NCBI RefSeq assembly: GCF_018919385.1
Contig: NZ_JAHLMF010000005.1
Coordinates: 124,001 to 188,000, forward strand
Length of the DNA stretch: 64,000 nt
Origin: Geomonas diazotrophica
Lineage (GTDB): Bacteria > Desulfobacterota > Desulfuromonadia > Geobacterales > Geobacteraceae
Direction of reading: 5' to 3'
Part shown: piece after piece, positions 36,934 to 46,359 of the stretch
Position numbering within the stretch: position 1 is the stretch's first letter
How the letters are laid out: each line of letters starts with the position of its first letter
The notes under the pieces: generated by a model
Databases searched by the model: none
The model's input: only the letters and a program-made list of their open reading frames with translations
Told to the model about the DNA's origin: nothing
Translations under genes and position numbers: made by a program

Positions 36934-38549
36934 TTGCGCCTGAACAGGAACCACTGGTTGGACTCGGCGGCGAGTCGGAAACGTGCTTGCAGCCCCGGCT
37001 GATAAATTCTCATCAACCCCTCGTGCATCCGTCCCGGCGCCGCCGGTCGTTTCGGCACCATGACGATGTCGGCGTCCCCGAAGAACCTCTGGTCGGAGGG
37101 GCGGTGGCTGTCGCTGAAGGTGTAATTGTAAGCGATCGCGGCCATGCCTCCCCTTGGCTCCGGCCTTCCCAGGGCGTACGGGAAGGGATTCATCATGTCC
37201 ATGGTCAGGACCCGATCGGAGGATACCGAATTCAGCCGCAGCAGGCGCATGCCGTCGTTCACCGATTCGACGTATCGCCTCCCGTTACTGTCTGGTTCCG
37301 CAGGATCGTCGTAGAGCAAAAGGCTCTCCAGGCGCGCTTCGGTGAAGCGTGCCACGGAGCCGAGGTCCGAGGGAGCGGCCTTGCGCACCAAGCCGTAGGC
37401 AAGGCCGGTAAGCTGCGTGCAAAAGGACACCAGGAAGAACGCGGTCCCTATCAGGAGGGTGCTCTTCGCCCCGAGAGACACCGGTGTCGCCTCTCCCCTA
37501 CCGGACATGCCGTTGCAGGCCCGGACGTCGACAGCCACCCAGAGGGCGTAGATCGCGGTAAGCGGCAATTCCGAATACTGCTGGTTGCTGCATAAAAGGA
37601 GCATATCGACGGCGAACACGAAACAGCCCTGCAGGACCCCGTGGACCAGGCGCCCCCCGGTTCCCGCCCCACCCTTGGCACGGACACTCTGGATGATCAA
37701 CAGGAGCACGAACAGAAGGTACATGGCGTTGAGGGAAAACTTGCGGCCCAGTTCGGCATAGCTGAAGCTTTTCGCCCGCGCACCGGCGGCTATGTCCAGG
37801 TCCCTGAGAATCGCGCCGAGGTCGAACTGGAGGTACGCCAGGAAGGCGAGGGTCGCCAGGATGAAACCAGCCGCGATACCGGCCAGGCGCTGTTTGACGA
37901 CGCCCCCCCTCCACAGAAAAGACGCGCCGATCAGAAGGAGCGCCGCAGCGAAGAAATTCGCCTTCAGGAACAGGGCGAAAGCGGCGACCGCTCCCGTGGA
38001 TACGCCACCGAGCAGTTCCGCACGACTCCCCCGGAGAAGGCCGTCACCCCAGGGCAACGCCTCGATCATCAGTACGCCGAGCAGCGCGTAGCCGTAGCGG
38101 TTGTAAAACATGGCGTGGCTCGAGTTGAGCGGGCCCCACCCAAGCGAGTACGGGGAGACTACCAGCAGTGCCAGGTAGAGGCAGACCAGGAACCTGGGCC
38201 AGTACGGCACCGTGTCACGGCACAGCAGATAGCCCCAGACCCCGGCGATGCAGGCGAACATCGCGTTGCCGTAACCTATGGCATCGACGGAGTGCTGGGC
38301 CGCCGCCATGCCGGCCCCGACCACCAGGAAGGAAAGCGGTCCCCAGGGGCTCGTGAAATCGAGGTGCGGGCGCTGCCCCGTGAATACCCGCCAGCCGTTG
38401 TCGAGCAGGAAAAAGATGTCGTGTCCGAACTTGCGGGTGGGAACGGCGCCGATGTAGACCGCGGCCGCACAGATACCGACCAGGAAGAGCAGAAACAACA
38501 AAAGCTGGCGAGGAATGCCGCCGCGGGGGGCGCTGCTGGGACAGTTCAT
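36930..38549 (-). CDS. Polytopic membrane protein of unknown function, glycan operon
   Basis: This 539-residue protein has about ten membrane helices and a soluble C-terminal region of about 140 residues. The first periplasmic loop contains FGHDIFFLLDNGWRVFTGQRPHLDF. That position and its Asp residues resemble GT-C glycosyltransferases, but the family is not certain. It begins the operon that continues with the GT2 enzyme (4-bp ATGA overlap), the methyltransferase and a second GT-C-like protein. The ATG at 38549 is preferred over a TTG 9 bases upstream. Confidence 0.7.
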   Translation of the reverse strand: MNCPSSAPRGGIPRQLLLFLLFLVGICAAAVYIGAVPTRKFGHDIFFLLDNGWRVFTGQRPHLDFTSPWGPLSFLVVGAGMAAAQHSVDAIGYGNAMFACIAGVWGYLLCRDTVPYWPRFLVCLYLALLVVSPYSLGWGPLNSSHAMFYNRYGYALLGVLMIEALPWGDGLLRGSRAELLGGVSTGAVAAFALFLKANFFAAALLLIGASFLWRGGVVKQRLAGIAAGFILATLAFLAYLQFDLGAILRDLDIAAGARAKSFSYAELGRKFSLNAMYLLFVLLLIIQSVRAKGGAGTGGRLVHGVLQGCFVFAVDMLLLCSNQQYSELPLTAIYALWVAVDVRACNGMSGRGEATPVSLGAKSTLLIGTAFFLVSFCTQLTGLAYGLVRKAAPSDLGSVARFTEARLESLLLYDDPAEPDSNGRRYVESVNDGMRLLRLNSVSSDRVLTMDMMNPFPYALGRPEPRGGMAAIAYNYTFSDSHRPSDQRFFGDADIVMVPKRPAAPGRMHEGLMRIYQPGLQARFRLAAESNQWFLFRRK

Positions 38550-38636
38550 AGGGATCAACGTTCACCGCCAAAGTGGCGCAACCACATCGATAAATTATTC
38601 CTTATAAGGCATGATCTTCAGCAGCATAGGTGACAT

Positions 38637-38775
38637 CCCCTCGCCCCTCAGCGAGAGGGCCATGATGAGGGAGTTGCCCAAAGGGCAAGATAACAGCATC
38701 CGGCAGTGCCCTCACCCGCCCTTCGGGCACCCTCTCCCGGGGGGAGAGGGGGACTGGCGGGAGGGGAGGCGGCGA
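38637..38775. repeat. REP-like repeat cluster
   Basis: Copies of the CCCTC.../...GAGAGGG family recur here in both orientations, including a hairpin around CTCTCCCGGGGGGAGAGGG and a CGCCCTTCGGGCA stem. They separate the glycan operon from the 3' end of the Tad locus. Confidence 0.6.
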
Positions 38776-38794
38776 GCACCCGCCCCCTCAGCAT

Positions 38795-39133
38795 TCAGGC
38801 GATCTCGATCCTGTTGCCGACGACGGTTGCCGACGGGTCCAGCGTGCCGGCCGGCAGCTCGAGCACGCTGGACGCCTTGGGGTGGAAGCCGGATACACGG
38901 TTGGGGGCGAGCGTGACGAGCGCCACCACCCGCAGTTCCCCGTCCAGAAAGGCGACGTCTATCGGGAATTTCATCCCGAAGGTATGGACGCTTTTGCAGG
39001 GCTTGATCCAAAGCCCCTGCCCCGGCGGGAGTTCCTCCCTGCCGAGCAGCCCCTTAAGCCTCGCCAGGAAGCTCTCCGCTACGCAGACCGTCCGGGCCAG
39101 TTCTCTGCCCGAAGTGTGGTCTATTGCCCTCAT
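38795..39133 (-). CDS. DUF192 family protein
   Basis: This 112-residue protein carries the DUF192 core (ARLKGLLGREELPPGQGLWIKPC, VHTFGMKFPIDVAFLDGE, VLELPAGT). The family is small and beta-rich, often exported, with no proven function. Here it has no signal peptide. Its ATG directly abuts the TAG of the barrel gene upstream, so it ends the Tad transcript. DUF192 genes are often found beside tad clusters, so a role in pilus biogenesis is possible but unproven. Confidence 0.88.
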   Translation of the reverse strand: MRAIDHTSGRELARTVCVAESFLARLKGLLGREELPPGQGLWIKPCKSVHTFGMKFPIDVAFLDGELRVVALVTLAPNRVSGFHPKASSVLELPAGTLDPSATVVGNRIEIA

Positions 39134-39736
39134 CTAGTCGAAGATCTTTTCCGGCAGGAACAGGCGCACCCCGACCGTGCCAACGAAACTGTTGGGGTTG
39201 TATTCCTGCGGTGTGCTCTTGATGTTCCCGGCAGGGGCAAAGACACCCTTCAGTTCGGCGGTGAGAGCGATCCCCCTGGTGGCAAAGTAATCAACGCCTG
39301 CACTGACGTGCCCGCCGGTAGTCCACTCCAGGCCGTACCTGCGGTCGGCCACGTTGGTGAATTTCCCCTTGATGAAATCGACCCCGGCTCCGAGGTAAGG
39401 GACCAGGGGCTTTTCCGGTGTGAAGCGGTACTGCAGTCCCAGCGAGATGTCGGTCATGGACGCCTCGCCGACCTTCGCACCTGCCGCCTCCACGCGAAGG
39501 GTCGGTACGTGCATGATGTCAACTTCGGCGGCTACGTTCTTGCCGATGCCATAGATAATTCCCCCGCCTGCGGCAAGGCCGGTGTTGGTGTCTTCGACCC
39601 CGGTGATGAAGTCGTCCTGCACCGGCATCAGGAAGCCGACCTTGCCGGTCAGGCCGATACGCCCTTGGATGCCGTCGGCCATGGCGTTGGATATCAGCAG
39701 GAGCAGCAGGACCAGTGTGAAAGAGATGACGCGCAT
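39134..39736 (-). CDS. Outer-membrane beta-barrel protein (OmpW/OmpA-like)
   Basis: This 200-residue protein has a signal peptide (MRVISFTLVLLLLLISNAMA, cut before DG). The rest is an alternating polar/hydrophobic pattern of about eight beta strands ending in an aromatic/hydrophobic strand (GTVGVRLFLPEKIFD). DISLGLQYRFTP and VPYLGAGVDF are typical barrel strands. Such small barrels often anchor in the outer membrane next to a secretin. CAAGGAGG precedes the ATG at 39736. It lies between the lipoprotein and DUF192 genes on the Tad transcript. Confidence 0.83.
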   Translation of the reverse strand: MRVISFTLVLLLLLISNAMADGIQGRIGLTGKVGFLMPVQDDFITGVEDTNTGLAAGGGIIYGIGKNVAAEVDIMHVPTLRVEAAGAKVGEASMTDISLGLQYRFTPEKPLVPYLGAGVDFIKGKFTNVADRRYGLEWTTGGHVSAGVDYFATRGIALTAELKGVFAPAGNIKSTPQEYNPNSFVGTVGVRLFLPEKIFD

Positions 39737-39770
39737 CAGGCCTCCTTGGTACAGATGATCGTATCGAGCG

Positions 39771-40682
39771 TTATTTGGGCTGCAAGTTCTCCAGGGTGGC
39801 GATGAAACCGCCGTAGGAGAATATGGTAGCCGCAACGTTGTTTATGTCAGGAGCCTCGGCCTTGTAGATAATAGAGCAGGCATTTTCACTCCCCATCGGC
39901 GGAACGTCGATGGTTACCCCTGCGTTGAATATGCCGATGCCGTTATCATCCGTGGTTACTGTCCGCGTAGCGGTTTCAGGGGAATCGATGAAGACCGGGC
40001 AATTACCGATTTGACTGTAGATGCTGATCGTTACCGGCACACGGGTCCTGGCGATGCCGTTGTTGTCCAGAATCTGGAACGGCACCAACTGCAGTATGGT
40101 CCTCGGTGGAGAAGGGAGCGCGACCGCATCCAGGGTCACCTTGAGCGTGTTCAATGTCCCATCGGGGTCGGTGGGACTCTTGGTGGTAATGAACTTGATG
40201 ACGTTGGTTTCGCTGCGCATGATCTTGAATATGGCAACGGAGGTGACGAACTGGCCTTTCACCGTCGAGGACGCCTTCACGATGACATCAACCGCCGAGG
40301 TGGTGCTTGATCCCGCCCGGAGAAAGTTTATCGCCTTTCCATTGGAGTCCGTAGTGATGATGGCAGGATCGATGGTGACCGGTCCGTCCACGGACTCGAA
40401 CTTGACCGGCTGGTTGGCAACCGGGTTGCCTTCGGAGTCGGTCAGCGTGACGGTCGCAATGACGATACTGTTGGGCCCCACGGTGGTCCCTGTTCCGGAG
40501 GTCGGGGTAACGCTCAAGGTGAGGTTGTAGGAGAGAATGGTCCCGGCCCCGGTTGGTGTGGTGGGGGTCCCCGTTCCTGGGGTGAAGGGGTCGGAACTGC
40601 CGCTGGAACTGCCACCGCAACCGCCCAATGCAAGAGCTAAAACAGGCAGAAGTATGAGTACAACCTTATAAAAATATCGCAT
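39771..40682 (-). CDS. Ig-like (Big_1/invasin-type) lipoprotein
   Basis: This 303-residue lipoprotein has the lipobox LALALGGC with the acylated Cys22, then a Ser/Gly/Thr/Pro-rich linker. Two bacterial Ig-like domains follow, with the Big_1 pattern VTLTDSEGNPVANQPVKFES...TDSNGKA and a second copy LDNNGIARTRVPVTIS...TTDDNGIGIFN. It probably sits in the outer membrane. No TadD-type TPR lipoprotein is seen in this locus, so this could be the accessory lipoprotein of the pilus (inference). GAGGAGGGGG precedes the ATG. Confidence 0.85.
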   Translation of the reverse strand: MRYFYKVVLILLPVLALALGGCGGSSSGSSDPFTPGTGTPTTPTGAGTILSYNLTLSVTPTSGTGTTVGPNSIVIATVTLTDSEGNPVANQPVKFESVDGPVTIDPAIITTDSNGKAINFLRAGSSTTSAVDVIVKASSTVKGQFVTSVAIFKIMRSETNVIKFITTKSPTDPDGTLNTLKVTLDAVALPSPPRTILQLVPFQILDNNGIARTRVPVTISIYSQIGNCPVFIDSPETATRTVTTDDNGIGIFNAGVTIDVPPMGSENACSIIYKAEAPDINNVAATIFSYGGFIATLENLQPK

Positions 40683-40722
40683 GCCCCCTCCTCATATTGA
40701 ACGAGCTGATAGCAAAGTTTTG

Positions 40723-40806
40723 TTACTTCTTGCAGAGCCTGGAATAGATGAGAGCCAGTTCGACCGCGATCACCATCAAAACAGCGCTGTTTAAATCGAA
40801 GTGCAT
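40723..40806 (-). CDS. Small membrane peptide of 27 residues in the Tad operon
   Basis: A complete short gene lies between tadC and the lipoprotein gene. The ATG at 40806 is preceded by AAGGAGGCAAGTC, a near-perfect ribosome site, and the frame ends at a TAA at 40723. The product has one hydrophobic stretch (AVLMVIAVELALIY) flanked by an acidic N-terminus (MHFDLN) and a basic end (SRLCKK). That gives a single-span membrane peptide with its basic end facing the cytoplasm. I know no named family for it. Confidence 0.6.
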   Translation of the reverse strand: MHFDLNSAVLMVIAVELALIYSRLCKK

Positions 40807-40836
40807 GACTTGCCTCCTTGGTTGTGGTGCAACGGA

Positions 40837-41748
40837 TTATTTGAAAAGTGTCTTACTGATCTGGACGTAGGCCGGCCCGAGGATCACGACTAGAAGAGCC
40901 GGAAAAACGAACAGGATGAGCGGAAAGATCATCTTGATCGTGGTCTTGGCGGCGGCCTCCTCGGCCAGCTGCCGTCTCTTGGTGCGCAGGGTGTCGGCGT
41001 GAACGGTGAGGGCCTGGCTCAGGCTGGTGCCAAACCTCTCGGTCTGCGCCAGCATGGTGACGAACGACTTGACGTCGTCTACCATGGTCCGCTCCGCCAT
41101 GTCCTTGAGCGACTCGATGCGCGGCTTCCCCGCCCTGGTCTCCATGCTTGCCACCTTGATTTCCATGGCGAGCGGGTCCTTGGCGAACTGGGGGACCTCC
41201 GTCGTCTTGATAAGCGCCGCATCCATGCTGAGCCCGGCGTCCACGCATACGGTGAGCAGGTCGAGTATGTCCGGAAGGGTGTGAAAGATCTTCAACTTCC
41301 GCTCGTTGTACTGGCGCATCAGCCAGTAGCTGGGCGCCAGGTAGCCGACTATGACCAGCATTATCGTCACCAGGAGCATCATCCTGTTCAGCTCCAGCCC
41401 CTTGGCCATGACGTATAAAACCACGAAGGCGCCCGGGAGAAGTACGGCGAGCAGGATCTTGCAGCCGAAGAAAACGAAGAGGCTCTCCCGCTTGTACCCG
41501 GCAGCCACCAGGAGCTTCGTGTATTTCCCCTGCTCCTTGGGTGACAGTTTCAGGGACCTGCCCAATTGCCCCAGCTGGTCGTACCATTTGGGCGTTTCGG
41601 AAACCAGCTCGACTTTGCTCACTTCCTGCACTTCGAACTTATCGAGCCTGCCCTGGACCACGCTGCGTCGCGACAGGTACGGGTAGATAGCGGCTACGGT
41701 GAGTAGCACGATGGCGATGAACACGGCTGCGGTTATAGCTAAAACCAT
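40837..41748 (-). CDS. tadC: Tad pilus inner-membrane platform protein TadC
   Basis: This 303-residue protein is one of the two GspF-like platform proteins that couple the CpaF motor to pilin extrusion. It has an N-terminal helix, a cytoplasmic GspF domain (HTLPDILDLLTVCVDAGLSMDAALIKT, then FGTSLSQALTVHADTLRTKRRQLAEE) and two C-terminal helices. It follows tadB by 9 bp. Confidence 0.93.
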   Translation of the reverse strand: MVLAITAAVFIAIVLLTVAAIYPYLSRRSVVQGRLDKFEVQEVSKVELVSETPKWYDQLGQLGRSLKLSPKEQGKYTKLLVAAGYKRESLFVFFGCKILLAVLLPGAFVVLYVMAKGLELNRMMLLVTIMLVIVGYLAPSYWLMRQYNERKLKIFHTLPDILDLLTVCVDAGLSMDAALIKTTEVPQFAKDPLAMEIKVASMETRAGKPRIESLKDMAERTMVDDVKSFVTMLAQTERFGTSLSQALTVHADTLRTKRRQLAEEAAAKTTIKMIFPLILFVFPALLVVILGPAYVQISKTLFK

Positions 41749-41757
41749 GGTCGCCCC

Positions 41758-42720
41758 CTAAATCCTTATCCTGATGATCTTCCTGATGACCAGGAACCCG
41801 ATGATCTGAAGGACCACCGCCAGCGCAAGCACGTACTGCCCCTGTGTTTCCTTATAGAGCAGCGACTCGTACCTGGGATTCAGGATGTTGAACACCACGA
41901 AGGTGAATGCCGGCAAAACGCCGAGCACGTACCCGGTCATGCGCCCCTGCGCGGTGTAGACCCGGACCTGCCTGCGTATCTTGAGCCTTTCGCGGATGGT
42001 CTTGGCGAGGTTTTCAAGGATTTCAGACAGGTTGCCGCCCACGTCGTTGTTGATGGCGATGGCGGTGGTGAAGAACCTGAGGTCGAGGCTTTCTATGCGC
42101 TCGTTCAGGTTGGTGAGAGTCTCGGTTATCCTGAGACCGAGCAACTGCTGCTCGTAGGCCGTCTTGAAGAGCTCGCCCACGGGATCCTGGATCTCCTCCC
42201 CCACCAACTGGATGGCGCTGGTAAAGGAGTGCCCGGCGCGCAGCGAGCGCGAAATCATGGTGAGGGCGTCGGGAAACAGTTCGGTGAATTTCTCCAGCCG
42301 CTGCCTTATCTTGAAGGAGAGGAAGGCAAAGGGGAGCAGCGATATCATCACCGCGCCGGCCAAGGCTACCAGAAAGGACTTGGACAGCAGCACGATGCAG
42401 ATGAAGCCGATCACGGTAACCGCTGCGGACAGCATGACAAAGCGGGAGGCGGTCATGTCGAGCCCGGCATAATCGAGCTTCTTGTCCAGGTCCCGCGTAA
42501 GCGGCACTTTGGCAAGGATCCGGTCCAGGGGCGGGATCTCCCTGATGATCTCCGTGCGCAAATCTTCCGGCATCCCCTGGGCGCCGGTGTCCCTGGCCAG
42601 ACGCTGCAGGCGCCTTTTGAGCTCGTACTTAGGAGACCTCGTAACCGAAGTAACCCCGAAGTAAATGGCCAGCAACAGGAAGAATACGGCCAGGAAAGTG
42701 ACGATGATTATGGGTAGCAT
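41758..42720 (-). CDS. tadB: Tad pilus inner-membrane platform protein TadB
   Basis: This 320-residue GspF-like protein is the partner of TadC. It has an N-terminal helix (ITFLAVFFLLLAIYFGV-like), a GspF cytoplasmic domain (LFPDALTMISRSLRAGHSFTSAIQLVGEEI, GGNLSEILENLAKTIRERL) and C-terminal helices. It lies 14 bp downstream of cpaF. Confidence 0.94.
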   Translation of the reverse strand: MLPIIIVTFLAVFFLLLAIYFGVTSVTRSPKYELKRRLQRLARDTGAQGMPEDLRTEIIREIPPLDRILAKVPLTRDLDKKLDYAGLDMTASRFVMLSAAVTVIGFICIVLLSKSFLVALAGAVMISLLPFAFLSFKIRQRLEKFTELFPDALTMISRSLRAGHSFTSAIQLVGEEIQDPVGELFKTAYEQQLLGLRITETLTNLNERIESLDLRFFTTAIAINNDVGGNLSEILENLAKTIRERLKIRRQVRVYTAQGRMTGYVLGVLPAFTFVVFNILNPRYESLLYKETQGQYVLALAVVLQIIGFLVIRKIIRIRI

Positions 42721-42734
42721 TGGATCACCCGCCT

Positions 42735-44036
<1,302 letters not shown>

Positions 44037-44140
44037 GGATCACACCTCTTTAGCGGCGGGCGGAGCGGCGGCGACAGCTGGCTGACCTGCTCCGGTTGCC
44101 GGCGGGGGGGCCGCAGTGGCAGTCGCCCCCACGCTGCGTG

Positions 44141-45265
44141 TTAGTGTTTTGCCACCAGTTCGGCCAGGCTCAGGATCGCCTTGCTGACCGGGGACCCCGG
44201 GGAGAATTTCACGACCGGCATCCCCTTGTTGATGGAATTGACCACATCGAGGTAATCGTTGGGTATGGTCTGGAAAACGGTATGCCCGAGCACCTTTTCG
44301 GCGTCCTTTACCTGGATGTCGGCCTTGGGCAGGTACCGGTTCACGACCAGCTTCAGCCGGTCCTTGCGGAGCCCCTTCCTCTCCATGGCGGTGAGGTAGC
44401 GCTTGCTGTTTTTGAGGGCGGGCAGGCTCAAGGCGGTGGTGAACAGGATCAGGTCAGACGACTCGAAGATGGACATGTTGCAGCCGGACAGCGGCCCGCC
44501 ACAGTCGACCACGACGTAGGTGAACACCCCTCTCAAAAAGGTGAGGATGCGGTGCACCTGCTCGGGAGTGATGGAGATGGCATCGTCGACCTCGTTGGGC
44601 TCGGTGAGCACGAAGGGGCCGGAGGGATGCCTGGTCATTACCGTCATCAGGAAGTTGGCGTCAAGCCGGTCTATGTTGCTGGTGACGCTGCTCAGGGTGT
44701 AATTGGGGCTGACATCGAGAAAGGTGCTGATGTCGCCGGAGTAGAGGTTGAGATCGACGAGGGCCACTTTCACCCCTTCCGAGGCGAGGCTGGCGGCAAG
44801 GTTTACCGCGACCGTCGTGGTCCCCATTCCTCCGGTAGGGTAGTAGACCGACACGATCTTCCCCCTTGGGGGCTCCTCGGTCTTGGAGAAGATGAAGCGC
44901 CCCACCTTCTGCAGGGCGAGTTTCAACTCGTCCTGGGTCAGGGGGCGCAACATGTACTCGACGGCACCGGCTCGCATGAGCGACAGGATCCAGTCGGAAC
45001 TCTTCTCCGAGGAGCTGACGATCACCGAGGTCCGGGGGAACTTCGAGGTGATGTGCTGCACCTCCTGCATGCCGCGCTGGATGTCGCTCACCTCGAGGAC
45101 GACCACGTTGGGCGAGCTCTTCTCGATGACCCTCAGGCCGGCACTGAAGCTGTCCACCGAGCCGACAATGCTGATCGTTTCCGTAAAAGGCTTCAGCGTC
45201 GCCTCGATGGATTCCCTGGCGGAAGGATCGCTGTCTATGATGGCTAAACTGATACGTGGAGACAT
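44141..45265 (-). CDS. cpaE: Tad pilus localisation ATPase CpaE/TadZ
   Basis: This 374-residue protein has an N-terminal receiver-like domain (residues 1-120, ISLAIIDSDPSARESIEATL) and a C-terminal ParA/MinD-type ATPase with the deviant Walker A YYPTGGMGTTTVAVNLA. It places the pilus machine in the cell. I take the ATG at 45265; the open frame upstream has no ribosome site. The ribosome site here is weak (GGAAAAAG). Confidence 0.92.
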   Translation of the reverse strand: MSPRISLAIIDSDPSARESIEATLKPFTETISIVGSVDSFSAGLRVIEKSSPNVVVLEVSDIQRGMQEVQHITSKFPRTSVIVSSSEKSSDWILSLMRAGAVEYMLRPLTQDELKLALQKVGRFIFSKTEEPPRGKIVSVYYPTGGMGTTTVAVNLAASLASEGVKVALVDLNLYSGDISTFLDVSPNYTLSSVTSNIDRLDANFLMTVMTRHPSGPFVLTEPNEVDDAISITPEQVHRILTFLRGVFTYVVVDCGGPLSGCNMSIFESSDLILFTTALSLPALKNSKRYLTAMERKGLRKDRLKLVVNRYLPKADIQVKDAEKVLGHTVFQTIPNDYLDVVNSINKGMPVVKFSPGSPVSKAILSLAELVAKH

Positions 45266-45297
45266 AGGTGGTCTTTTTCCTTTTGATTCACGGTACT

Positions 45298-46359
45298 TTA
45301 TTTCACCAGGGCGGCCTTGTCGCCCAGGAAATTTGTGGTTGCGCACGCCTGGCAGGTTATGCTCTCTACCTGTACGTAGCCGTCACTGCTGCCTCCTCCG
45401 CCTCCGGCGATATTGACGTCGGAGACCACGATCTCCGCGAACTGGGCCAACGTGGTGTAGCTCTCAGCCGAAGGGGAAACAGCAGGACAAACGTCGAATA
45501 TAGGCACCAGAATAGTCCAGGTGCCGGTCGAATCCTGTGGCGTTCTCTTTTCGATGAAGGTGTCGTGGAGGACTTTCTTGACCAGTCCCAACCCGTTGTT
45601 CGAGTACAGGGTAAGGTCGCAGAGCCCGAGCGGAATATCCTGCCGCCCGTCGATTAGTTTGGCAACCGTACTGTTTTTGCCCAAATCAGTGGCCTTGGAG
45701 GTGGCGGAAAACTCGGTCCAGCCGACGGTGTAGGTCTTATCGAGTACCCCGGCCGGGTCCTTCGCCTGGGCCTGGTTGAAGTAGACCCTGAAGGGGGCGG
45801 GTTTAGTGCAAAGTTCCTTGCAGAGCACGACCGGAGCCGAAGGCTTGGGCGGCCTGCAGGCGATTGCCTCGGCCCTTGCGGCCATGGTGTCCCAGTTCAT
45901 CACCCGCGCGAAGAAGGTATCCACGGGCTTGTTGTCCGTGCTGATGCCCGCGCCCGACTCGGAGGTCCTGCGCGTCATGACTTTCACGGCGTTGGCCATC
46001 TTGCCGGCCGGCACCACCGCCTGCAGCGTCCTGGAATTCTTGTCCCAGTAGCCCACAACGATGTCGCCGCTGACGCTGTTGGTGTTGTTCAAGTCGACCT
46101 TCACCGTTTCCCCGGCGGCCTTGTTGGTCTCGGTGAACTGCTTGGCGGTCTGCCGGGCGACCGTGACGTTGGGCAGCTGCGACACGCCGGCAAGGGCGCC
46201 GGCATCGGCGGCATTTTGCAGCTGTCCCTTGGTCAGGTACATGTGACCCATGTCCACCGCAAGACCGACGAAGGCGAACAGGACCACGACCATCAGCGCG
46301 ATATAGACCAGCGCGAATCCCTTCTGGTCGCTCTTTATTACTCTCCTAAAGGCATCCAT
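45298..46359 (-). CDS. tadG: TadG-like pseudopilin-domain protein
   Basis: This 353-residue protein has the TadG/TadE-type N-terminus DQKGFALVYIALMVVVLFAFVGLAVDMGHMYLTKGQLQNAADAGALAG, a pseudopilin helix with the Tad signature, followed by an exported domain with six or more Cys residues. Compared with classical TadG it lacks a visible von Willebrand A domain. It overlaps the secretin gene by 22 bp and has AGGAGAAGGAA upstream of its ATG, so the two are coupled. Confidence 0.88.
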   Translation of the reverse strand: MDAFRRVIKSDQKGFALVYIALMVVVLFAFVGLAVDMGHMYLTKGQLQNAADAGALAGVSQLPNVTVARQTAKQFTETNKAAGETVKVDLNNTNSVSGDIVVGYWDKNSRTLQAVVPAGKMANAVKVMTRRTSESGAGISTDNKPVDTFFARVMNWDTMAARAEAIACRPPKPSAPVVLCKELCTKPAPFRVYFNQAQAKDPAGVLDKTYTVGWTEFSATSKATDLGKNSTVAKLIDGRQDIPLGLCDLTLYSNNGLGLVKKVLHDTFIEKRTPQDSTGTWTILVPIFDVCPAVSPSAESYTTLAQFAEIVVSDVNIAGGGGGSSDGYVQVESITCQACATTNFLGDKAALVK

